A stretch of DNA of 7,234 nucleotides from an uncultured beta proteobacterium (lineage in GTDB: Bacteria; Pseudomonadota; Gammaproteobacteria; Burkholderiales; Burkholderiaceae), in the NCBI GenBank assembly GCA_903909925.1, contig CAIVXR010000265.1:1-7234 (forward strand). Reading direction: 5' to 3'. Positions 1-6,036 of this stretch are shown one piece after another. The notes under the pieces were generated by a model. The model worked only from the letters and a program-made list of their open reading frames with translations. It had not been told where the DNA came from and searched no databases. Made by a program: the position numbers and the translations under genes. Position 1 is the stretch's first letter. Each line of letters starts with the position of its first letter.

Positions 1-566
1 CAGCTTATGAATTAGCACGTCAACGTAAGAAGCATTTAACTTATGTGCATAAGGATACGGTCTTTAAATTAGGCTGTGGAATGTTTGTTGAGGAATGCAA
101 TAAATTAGCACCTGATTATCCAGATGTGCTGGTTGATGATGTGATTGTTGACACCATGGCAATGCGCTTAGTGCGTGATCCGCAAAACTTTGACGTGATT
201 GTTACTACGAATATGTTTGGCGATATCTTGTCAGATGAGGCTGCTGGCCTCGTTGGCGGTTTAGGAATGGCCCCTGGATTATGTATTGGTGATGGCGATG
301 TAGTTATGGCGCAAGCTACTCATGGATCGGCCCCAGATATCGCGGGCAAAGGTATTGCTAACCCATACTCCATGATTGAATCAACCCGCATGATGTTTGA
401 TTGGCTTGGGCATAGTGGAAATATCCCCGAGGCGGTTGCGATGGCAAGAGCGATGTCAGAGGCAACCACGATAGCCCTAGCAAATCCGAATGCTCGGACT
501 GGTGATATTAATGGCAAGGGAAATACTGACTCAATGGCAAAAGCAGTCTTAGAGGCTTTGAAATAA
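1..566 (+). CDS. Isocitrate/isopropylmalate dehydrogenase family protein, C-terminal part (5' end outside window)
   Basis: The reading frame is open from base 3 and ends at TAA 564-566, giving about 187 residues; family members are about 350, so roughly the first half is missing. A GTG at 45 is internal, because family-like sequence (AYELARQRKKHLTYVHKD) runs across it. Visible family features are the catalytic lysine in VHKDT, the metal-binding aspartates in VDTMAMR and in NMFGDILSDE, and the nucleotide loop HGSAPDIAGKGIANP. In isopropylmalate dehydrogenases the aspartate after HGSAP favours NAD over NADP. The family oxidatively decarboxylates (2R)-2-hydroxy-3-carboxy acids in the cytoplasm (isopropylmalate, isocitrate, tartrate, malate). 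The substrate-recognition helix lies in the missing half, so the substrate cannot be named. Being next to an FMN hydroxyacid dehydrogenase and catabolic genes, rather than leuC/leuD, suggests a tartrate- or malate-like catabolic paralog rather than LeuB; that is inference. Confidence 0.92.
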   Translation, partial: AYELARQRKKHLTYVHKDTVFKLGCGMFVEECNKLAPDYPDVLVDDVIVDTMAMRLVRDPQNFDVIVTTNMFGDILSDEAAGLVGGLGMAPGLCIGDGDVVMAQATHGSAPDIAGKGIANPYSMIESTRMMFDWLGHSGNIPEAVAMARAMSEATTIALANPNARTGDINGKGNTDSMAKAVLEALK

Positions 567-620
567 TGTAATAAAGTGGTTGGAATTCATGTGGCTAATA
601 AAGATAAAAATGGAGAAGAC

Positions 621-1895
621 ATGAGTAATAGCAAAGAACAGAATGAGCAGCGTAGGCAACTTTTAACTTGGCTGGCCGCTAGCCCATTATTTGCGCTTAG
701 CGCCAATCAAGATCTTTTCGCACAAGAGGCCAAAGATCCTAAGGAGTTGCTTAGAAATTTTACAAAGCGTCCAGATCCTATGATTTGGGCACCAAATACC
801 CCTTTGGACTTAATCTCTAGCCCCAAAGAAGCAATCAATGTATTTGATTTTGAGCCAGTGGCGTTTACAAAGGTACCGCCAGCTCACTTTGGATATATGG
901 CCTCAGGTATTGATGATGAAGTAACTCTTCGAGCTAATCGCACCTCATTTTTAAAATATCAATTACGTCCTCGTCGATTGCGTGATGTCAGCAAGATTGA
1001 TACCTCAATCACACTATTTGGAACTAGATGGAACTCCCCCATCATCATTGCCCCAACTGGTGGTAATAAAGCCTATGACCCAGAGGGAGAGGTTGCTGTT
1101 GCAAAGGCGGCAAGAGCAGGCGGCTTCTTAAACATCCTGTCAAACGCAGGAGCATCCACTATTGAAGAGGTGATTGCAGCCCGTCAAGGCGAGGTGTGGT
1201 TTCAGTTATATGCCACCTCAAGTCCTGCTGTGGCAAAGCAAGTAATTCGGCGGGTTGAAAAAGCTGGGGCGCCAGTATTGGAAATTACTGTTGATCGTAA
1301 TGGCGGAAGAAATCAAGAAACTTTTGCACGCCTCAAAAAATTAGACCCACGAAATTGTGCTGGTTGTCACGTACATGGCTTTGGTAGCGCGCAAGAGAGG
1401 CCAAACTATGATGGTATTGATATGACTGGCGTGAAGATGTCATCTTCAAATATGACTTGGGATTTTATTAAGCAGGTTCGCGACACCACTAAGATGAAGA
1501 TCATCATCAAGGGAATTTTGACTGAGGAAGACGCCCAACTTTGTCTCAAGTATGGGGTTGACGGCATTCATGTATCAAACCATGGGGGTAGAAGTGAGGA
1601 TGGCGGTCGCGGCTCCATTGAATGTTTACCTGAAGTAGTGAAGGTTGCAAAAGGCAAAGTACCGATTCTATTTGACAGTGGTATTCGCCGTGGTAGCGAT
1701 GTATTCAAGGCAATGGCATTAGGCGCTAATGCAGTTTGCGTTGGACGTCCCTACCTATGGGGCTTAGGCGCTTTTGGTCAGCCAGGTGTAGAGCGTGTGA
1801 TGGAAATTCTGCAGACTGAGTTTGCGTCAACTATGCAGCAGATGGGGGCTGCCAATATTGCGGCGATCCAATCATCTATGATCTATAGATCTTAA
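621..1895 (+). CDS. FMN-dependent alpha-hydroxyacid dehydrogenase/oxidase with Tat-like signal peptide and CxxCH motif
   Basis: ATG 621 was chosen (424 aa) over an in-frame GTG at 576 because GGAG at 612-615 lies 5 bases upstream and it puts QRRQLLT at residues 10-16, resembling a twin-arginine motif. A hydrophobic stretch (14-28) and a possible cleavage site after LFA (34) follow. The rest is a complete FMN-linked (S)-2-hydroxyacid oxidase TIM barrel, as in glycolate oxidase, LldD and flavocytochrome b2. Visible are Y92 in YMASG, Q195 and Y197 in WFQLY, R230, K297 in IIIKG, the catalytic pair H321/R324 in SNHGGR, and the phosphate-binding DSGIRRG from D352. It should oxidise a 2-hydroxyacid to the 2-oxoacid, probably in the periplasm if the signal works. 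A CAGCH motif at residues 246-250 falls in the loop that corresponds to loop 4 of the family. Lactate, glycolate, mandelate or a longer hydroxyacid are all possible substrates. Confidence 0.93.
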   Translation: MSNSKEQNEQRRQLLTWLAASPLFALSANQDLFAQEAKDPKELLRNFTKRPDPMIWAPNTPLDLISSPKEAINVFDFEPVAFTKVPPAHFGYMASGIDDEVTLRANRTSFLKYQLRPRRLRDVSKIDTSITLFGTRWNSPIIIAPTGGNKAYDPEGEVAVAKAARAGGFLNILSNAGASTIEEVIAARQGEVWFQLYATSSPAVAKQVIRRVEKAGAPVLEITVDRNGGRNQETFARLKKLDPRNCAGCHVHGFGSAQERPNYDGIDMTGVKMSSSNMTWDFIKQVRDTTKMKIIIKGILTEEDAQLCLKYGVDGIHVSNHGGRSEDGGRGSIECLPEVVKVAKGKVPILFDSGIRRGSDVFKAMALGANAVCVGRPYLWGLGAFGQPGVERVMEILQTEFASTMQQMGAANIAAIQSSMIYRS

Positions 1896-2073
1896 GAATA
1901 TTTATTTCAAAGGTTATTAAATAAGAAAATCCTCATCTGAGCGATGCGTGAGTACAGTATTGTAGATGTTGAGATAAACTGTTTTTTTGAAAAAAAGCAA
2001 ATTGTCAATTTCCTTGCTAAATAATTAATCACCTTAACCTATGGGCAATAAAAGAGAGAGCTAGAGTTCAAAG
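1896..2073 (+). promoter_or_regulatory. AT-rich intergenic region, probable promoter/operator of the dioxygenase operon
   Basis: No gene is visible in these 178 bases. The gap separates the hydroxyacid dehydrogenase from a tightly packed operon, so a promoter is expected here. A perfect inverted repeat, AAATTG-T-CAATTT, occupies 1999-2011 and contains TTGTCA (2002-2007, five of six matches to a sigma-70 -35 box). The best -10 candidate at plausible spacing is ATTAAT at 2024-2029 (four of six, 16-base spacer), which is weak. A T7-G-A7 palindrome sits at 1982-1996. No GC-rich hairpin with a U-tract is present, so no convincing terminator for the upstream genes was found. Purine-rich bases at 2051-2066 precede the next start and could serve as a weak ribosome binding site. 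Confidence 0.35.
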
Positions 2074-2940
2074 ATGACGCTTATAACTAATCCCGAATCT
2101 ATATTAGATATTACGATTGCAGCGATGCAAGATACCGAGGATCAGCGACTTAAAACATTGGTGATCTCATTAACTAAGCATCTTCATCAGTTTGTATTAG
2201 AGAATCAACTTACTGAGCTTGAATTTGAAAAGGCACTCCAATTTATTGTAGGCATTGGTCAGGCAACTGGAAAAAATACTAATGAGGTAGTTCTTGCGGC
2301 TGATATTTTGGGCGTCTCATCTTTAGTCTCCACAATTAATAATTTAGATTTAGATGGTGGCTCCTATGCCGCATTACTTGGCCCATTCTGGCGTAAAAAT
2401 GCTCCCCTATGCTCATGGGGAGACACCATCTCTAGGACTGATTTAGGTGGTCAAGCAATGGAAGTGCGTGGCCGTATTATTGATGAGTTAAATAAGCCTG
2501 TCAGTGGTGCGATTGTAGATGTTTGGCATTCCTCACCTGTTGGTTTTTATGAAAATCAGGATGAGCGCCAAGAAGATATGAATTTGCGTGGCCGCTTTAA
2601 GACTAATGAAAATGGCGAATTCTTTTTTGTTACTATCCGTCCTTCTGGATACCCTGTGCCCACCAATGGTCCTTGCGGTGAATTATTGCGTGCACAAAAG
2701 AGGCATCCAAACAGACCTGCCCATATTCATTTTATGATTTCAAAACCTGGTTATAAAGTTTTAATCACTCAGGTTTTTGATTCGACTGATGAAAACTTGG
2801 AGAGTGATCCAGTATTTGGCGTATCGAAACAACTAGTTGGTGAGTATTTAACGGATTCAGCTACTGGTGTTTGCAAGCTGAATCATTCTTTTGTATTGCA
2901 AGCTGGTGAAATGGTTTTCCCAGCCCCACCTATTCCTTAG
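2074..2940 (+). CDS. Intradiol ring-cleavage dioxygenase (hydroxyquinol/catechol 1,2-dioxygenase family)
   Basis: The 288-residue protein has the two-part layout of catechol-type 1,2-dioxygenases: an alpha-helical N-terminal dimerisation domain (about 1-95), then the beta-sandwich catalytic domain. All four non-heme Fe(III) ligands are present: Y159 in VGFY, Y193 in RPSGY, and H217 and H219 in RPAHIH, with the conserved R214 beside them. The enzyme would add O2 between two adjacent ring hydroxyls, giving a cis,cis-muconate or, from hydroxyquinol, maleylacetate. The LGPFW segment at 102-106 and the 34-residue spacing between the two tyrosines resemble hydroxyquinol 1,2-dioxygenases more than classic CatA, but this is a weak discriminator. 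No catB/catC-type genes follow, which also argues against an ordinary catechol branch. It is the first gene of a five-gene run; its stop lies 6 bases before the next start. Cytoplasmic. Exact substrate uncertain. Confidence 0.92.
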   Translation: MTLITNPESILDITIAAMQDTEDQRLKTLVISLTKHLHQFVLENQLTELEFEKALQFIVGIGQATGKNTNEVVLAADILGVSSLVSTINNLDLDGGSYAALLGPFWRKNAPLCSWGDTISRTDLGGQAMEVRGRIIDELNKPVSGAIVDVWHSSPVGFYENQDERQEDMNLRGRFKTNENGEFFFVTIRPSGYPVPTNGPCGELLRAQKRHPNRPAHIHFMISKPGYKVLITQVFDSTDENLESDPVFGVSKQLVGEYLTDSATGVCKLNHSFVLQAGEMVFPAPPIP

Positions 2941-2946
2941 GATTTT

Positions 2947-3708
2947 ATGAGTACATTTCAATCTTTAGATGATTTAAATAATAAAGTTGCAGTCATTATT
3001 GGTGGTAGTGGTGCAATTGGCTTTGCTACAGCAAAGCGATTGGCTGGATTGGGGGCAACCTGTGTCTTGGTTGGACGTAGCGCAATTGAAAAAGGTGAAA
3101 AACACATTAGTCAGTTACCTGCTGGAAAGCATTTTTGTTTGGATGCCTCCATTGTAGATTCTGCTAGTTTAGTAGCCGCTGCCAAGGAAGTTGAGGTACG
3201 TGTAGGTCGTTGTGATATTTTAGTTAATTCAGCTGGCTTTACTAAGCCTGTACCAGCTGCAAATTTAGATGCACTTACCGATGATCTAATTGATGATGTC
3301 TTGAAGACAAATTTTCGTGGAGTGTTTTCTTCTATTCGCGCTTTTCAACCATTATTAAAAGCAAGTGGAGATGGTCTGATTGTGAATGTTTCATCTATTG
3401 CTGGTTTTACTGGGGTTGGAAGCAACCTTGCTTATGTAGCAGCAAAAGCGAGCTTAGATATTGTGAGTGAGTCTCTTGCTAAAGTCCTGGCGCCAGACAT
3501 TCGCGTTCTTTGTGTTTCGCCTGGCGTAGTTGATTCGGCTTTTGTTCCTGGTCGCGGGGATGACTTTAATGATAAGACTGCAGCTACAACCCCACTTAAA
3601 AGAATTGGTACTCCCGATGATGTTGCCTCAGCTATTGAGGCTTGTGTCACCCGTTTGCGTTTTTCAACTGGCACTCGAATTGTGGTTGATGGCGGTCGCC
3701 ACCTTTAA
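2947..3708 (+). CDS. Classical short-chain dehydrogenase/reductase (SDR)
   Basis: This 253-residue protein has the usual length and motif order of classical SDRs. The dinucleotide-binding motif is GGSGAIG at 19-25 (variant of TGxxxGxG), with NSAG at 94-97 (variant of NNAG). The catalytic residues are S150 in VSSIAG, Y163 and K167 in YVAAK, with the normal 13-residue Ser-Tyr spacing, and the C-terminus ends in a typical VDGG segment. It should interconvert a hydroxyl and a ketone with NAD(P)(H) in the cytoplasm. An AGGA Shine-Dalgarno sequence at 2939-2942 overlaps the stop codon of the dioxygenase gene and lies 4 bases from the start, implying coupled translation. Its place in the cluster fits either dehydrogenation of a cyclic diol upstream of ring cleavage or handling of a keto/hydroxy acid after it. 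The sequence does not reveal the substrate. Confidence 0.93.
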   Translation: MSTFQSLDDLNNKVAVIIGGSGAIGFATAKRLAGLGATCVLVGRSAIEKGEKHISQLPAGKHFCLDASIVDSASLVAAAKEVEVRVGRCDILVNSAGFTKPVPAANLDALTDDLIDDVLKTNFRGVFSSIRAFQPLLKASGDGLIVNVSSIAGFTGVGSNLAYVAAKASLDIVSESLAKVLAPDIRVLCVSPGVVDSAFVPGRGDDFNDKTAATTPLKRIGTPDDVASAIEACVTRLRFSTGTRIVVDGGRHL

Positions 3709-3724
3709 CTAATAATAATTAGAT

Positions 3725-4612
3725 ATGAGTCAAAAAACCTTACTTACCTGCGCCGTGACCGGTAATCTGACTACGCCTGATCAGACCCCATATTTGCCGA
3801 TTACACCGAATCAAATTGCTGATGAGTGCCTAGCGTCAGCAGAAGCTGGAGCTGCTGCTGTCCATATTCATGTGCGCGATCCTCAGACTGGCAAACCATC
3901 AATGGAGTTAGATCTCTATCGCGAGGTATTTGATCAGATTCGTCATGCCAATCCACAATTAATCATTAATCTGACTACTGGCCCTGGCGGCCGTTTCATA
4001 CCAAGCATTGAAGATCCGCGCATTGCAGCTCCTGGCTCAAGTTTGATGAAACCTGAAAAACGGGTAACGCATATTACTGCTCTTAAGCCCGATATCTGCA
4101 CCTTAGATCTGAATACCATGAATTCCGGTGCTGATGTTGTGATTAATACTCCGCGTAATGTACGGATTATGGCCAATATCATGCGAGAAGCTGGCGTTAA
4201 ACCTGAGTTAGAAATTTTTGATTCAGGCGATATGCATTTAGCGCGAGATCTCATTGCTGATGGAACGCTTGAGGGACCTGGCCTATGGTCATTTGTGACT
4301 GGGGTGAAATATGGTTTTTCCTCTTCTCCTGAAACTCTGCTATACGCTCGTAGTCTTTTGCCCTCTGGTGCTATCTGGTCAGGATTTGGTATCGGACGCT
4401 TTGAGTTTCCCATGGTTGCTCAGGCCTGGCTTGCTGGTGGACATGTGCGAGTGGGGATGGAAGACAATCTCTATTTAGAAAAAGGTGTGCTCGCAAAAAG
4501 TAATGCCGAGTTGGTGGCCAAGGCAAAACGTATTATTAATGATTTGGGCGGTGAATTAGCTAATGCAGTAGAGGCGCGTTCAATTCTAAATTTACCCATC
4601 AAATCTTCGTAA
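3725..4612 (+). CDS. Beta-keto acid cleavage enzyme (BKACE, formerly DUF849)
   Basis: The 295-residue protein is a Zn-dependent TIM-barrel Claisen-type enzyme of the 3-keto-5-aminohexanoate cleavage (Kce) family. The Zn-binding pair is H47 and H49 in HIHVRD, and the third ligand is probably E246 in VRVGMED, where R242 (four residues before) and D247 also match conserved Kce positions. Other family landmarks are TCAVTGN near the start, NLTTGPGG (third strand region) and GIGRFEFP. Characterised members convert a beta-keto acid plus acetyl-CoA into acetoacetate and the CoA ester of the remaining part. Which beta-keto acid is used cannot be read from sequence alone; next to a ring-cleavage dioxygenase, 3-oxoadipate or maleylacetate is attractive (inference). 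The start follows the SDR stop by 16 bases without a clear Shine-Dalgarno sequence. Cytoplasmic. Confidence 0.93.
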   Translation: MSQKTLLTCAVTGNLTTPDQTPYLPITPNQIADECLASAEAGAAAVHIHVRDPQTGKPSMELDLYREVFDQIRHANPQLIINLTTGPGGRFIPSIEDPRIAAPGSSLMKPEKRVTHITALKPDICTLDLNTMNSGADVVINTPRNVRIMANIMREAGVKPELEIFDSGDMHLARDLIADGTLEGPGLWSFVTGVKYGFSSSPETLLYARSLLPSGAIWSGFGIGRFEFPMVAQAWLAGGHVRVGMEDNLYLEKGVLAKSNAELVAKAKRIINDLGGELANAVEARSILNLPIKSS

Positions 4613-4626
4613 GAATTGGTACAGAG

Positions 4627-5625
4627 ATGACTATGCAAAAAGAAAATTTACGTGCAATACGCTTGAATGAAAAAGTATCGTCAATTGAAGAGCTTTCACC
4701 TTCGATTGAGTCGCAACAAGCTCCCGCCTTAAATCGTGGCGAGGCATTGGTACGTGTGGTGAGTGCAGGCGTAAATCCTAGTGACGTTAAGGCGGCATTA
4801 GGGATCATGCCCAAAGCTATTTTTCCACGTATTCCGGGTCGCGATTTTGCTGGCGTAGTAGTGGATGGCCCTAGCGAATGGCTTGGTAAAGAAGTTTGGG
4901 GCTCTGGCGGTGATGTGGGAATAACCCGCAATGGTTCTCACGCAGGTTGGCTAGTTTTGCCCGAGCAGGCTCTTCATGAAAAACCGCAGAACTTGAGTTT
5001 TGAAGAGGCGGGCTCTGTTGGAGTGCCATTTGTTACAGCGTACGAGGGTTTTCGCAGAAGTGGCTTTCCTCAATCTGGTCAGGTTGTAGTAGTTATGGGT
5101 GCGAATGGGAAAGTAGGTCAAGCTGCCGTTCAAATTGCTGCGATGAATGGAGCTCAGGTAATTGCTGTACAACGTTCCAACTCTTTTAGTGCTTATGCAT
5201 GTGCTGAAGTAAGCGTGATTAACGCTAAAGACTTGGCAGCAGATCAAATTGCTGAACAGGTTCAAAAGCTTAGTAATGGTAAGGGCGCTAATATTATCTT
5301 TAACACGGTGGGTAGCGCTTATTTTGAAGCTGCTAATAAGTCTTTAGCAAAAGGCGGTATTCAAATTTTTATAGCAACTCAAGATAGAGCTGTGCCATTT
5401 GATATTTTTACTTTTTATCGTGGCATGCATACCTTTGTTGGAATCGATACCCTGGCGTTAGATTGTATTCAGTCTACCAAGCTATTAGACCAACTGAGAT
5501 CTGGTTTTGAATCTAATCAACTGAAACCATTTCATGTAGATCAGGCTTTCAAAATAGATGATGCTCTCGAGGCCTATAAGCTAGTGTTGAGCGGCTCGCC
5601 AAAACGAGTCGTATTCAATTTATAG
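4627..5625 (+). CDS. Zinc-free MDR-family oxidoreductase (quinone oxidoreductase-like)
   Basis: The 332-residue protein has the medium-chain dehydrogenase/reductase layout: a GroES-like N-terminal domain (SAGVNPSDVK, then PGRDFAGVV near 70-77), the GSVGVPFVTAYEGF linker, and a Rossmann domain with GANGKVG at 158-164. The GHE motif and cysteine cluster of zinc alcohol dehydrogenases are absent; GRD stands in for GHE, so it belongs with the zinc-independent quinone reductase/enoyl reductase branch. Such enzymes use NAD(P)H to reduce quinones or activated C=C bonds. In this operon it could reduce the unsaturated ring-cleavage product, for example the double bond of maleylacetate, or keep a quinone in its quinol form for the dioxygenase; both are inferences. 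ATG 4627 is 14 bases after the BKACE stop with only a weak purine stretch upstream; ATG 4633 is an alternative start. Confidence 0.9.
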   Translation: MTMQKENLRAIRLNEKVSSIEELSPSIESQQAPALNRGEALVRVVSAGVNPSDVKAALGIMPKAIFPRIPGRDFAGVVVDGPSEWLGKEVWGSGGDVGITRNGSHAGWLVLPEQALHEKPQNLSFEEAGSVGVPFVTAYEGFRRSGFPQSGQVVVVMGANGKVGQAAVQIAAMNGAQVIAVQRSNSFSAYACAEVSVINAKDLAADQIAEQVQKLSNGKGANIIFNTVGSAYFEAANKSLAKGGIQIFIATQDRAVPFDIFTFYRGMHTFVGIDTLALDCIQSTKLLDQLRSGFESNQLKPFHVDQAFKIDDALEAYKLVLSGSPKRVVFNL

Positions 5626-5636
5626 GCAAGGCGTTT

Positions 5637-5987
5637 ATGCATATTACTAGATTTAAAGAGGCGAATACTTATCAAGCGCCAAATCACGATGATATGACCT
5701 GCTATCGTCTGCAGGGTAAAGAGGCAAGTCCCTGTAATTCAATGTGGATGGGTATGAGTGTTCTTGAGCCCGGAGGGCAAACTGCACTCGACGACTCAAC
5801 AGTAGAGAAGATCTATTTTGTAGTGGAGGGTGAGATAGCAGTATTTTGCGAGTCTAAGGATGGCCTAAAGTCAGAAGATATTTTGTATGCGAATGATTCT
5901 TGTGCTTTTTTGGCGGGTGAAAAAAGACAGTTAAAAAATTTAAGCAACCAAATTGCTAAGGTTGTTTTAATCATGGCATCAAATTAA
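5637..5987 (+). CDS. Small single-domain cupin lacking the usual metal-binding histidines
   Basis: A 116-residue protein with one cupin beta-barrel. Motif 1 is recognisable as PGGQTALDDSTVEKIYFVVEG and motif 2 as the AFLAGEKRQLKN region, with the expected spacing of about 20-25 residues. In canonical metal cupins motif 1 carries HxH and motif 2 carries another H; here these positions are D, S and R, so the protein probably does not bind a metal in the usual way. Only the motif 1 glutamate (VEK) and the motif 2 asparagine remain. An AAGG Shine-Dalgarno sequence at 5628-5631 lies 5 bases before ATG, and the gene starts 11 bases after the MDR stop, so it is the last member of the compact operon. 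Possible roles are small-molecule binding, isomerisation or protecting an unstable ring-cleavage intermediate; none is demonstrated. Confidence 0.85.
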   Translation: MHITRFKEANTYQAPNHDDMTCYRLQGKEASPCNSMWMGMSVLEPGGQTALDDSTVEKIYFVVEGEIAVFCESKDGLKSEDILYANDSCAFLAGEKRQLKNLSNQIAKVVLIMASN

Positions 5988-6036
5988 ATTTCAATCAATT
6001 GGGTTAATTGCAATATTTAATAGAAAACCAAAAATC
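5988..6036 (+). promoter_or_regulatory. Short intergenic region with inverted repeat before the binding-protein gene
   Basis: This 49-base AT-rich gap is wider than the others in the operon. It contains the inverted repeat CAATT-N5-AATTG (5996-6010), overlapping the 8-base palindrome ATTGCAAT (6007-6014). TTTAAT at 6016-6021 matches five of six bases of a -10 box, but no good -35 box lies at the right distance. It may hold a weak promoter or operator, or just be read through from the upstream operon. No Shine-Dalgarno sequence is visible before ATG 6037. Confidence 0.25.

Noticed and set aside
45..566. GTG at 45 as a true start giving a 173-residue protein
   Set aside because: The frame stays open to the window edge and the residues before 45 match the family upstream of the catalytic lysine, so the gene simply begins outside the window.
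1880..1891. 12-base perfect palindrome GATCTATAGATC at the end of the hydroxyacid dehydrogenase gene
   Set aside because: It falls in the last codons (MIYRS) and is AT-rich without a loop; most likely a coding coincidence.
1982..1996. T7-G-A7 palindrome as a terminator for the upstream genes
   Set aside because: The helix would be A-T only with no GC stem and no following T-run; too weak to call.
2074..2940. Naming the dioxygenase catA
   Set aside because: The catB/catC partners are absent and the GPFW segment and tyrosine spacing lean toward the hydroxyquinol type; substrate unproven, so no symbol given.
3530..3712. 60-residue + strand frame overlapping the SDR 3' end
   Set aside because: Out of frame with the SDR, low-complexity hydrophobic translation, no start signals.
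3943..4413. 156-residue minus-strand open frame within the BKACE gene
   Set aside because: It lies wholly inside a gene with clear catalytic motifs, its translation resembles no family and is rich in P, R and S as expected of an antisense shadow.
4599..5265. Two minus-strand open frames (4599-4931 and 4951-5265) opposite the MDR gene
   Set aside because: Both are antisense to an intact coding sequence with conserved MDR motifs; no ribosome binding sites or recognisable domains.
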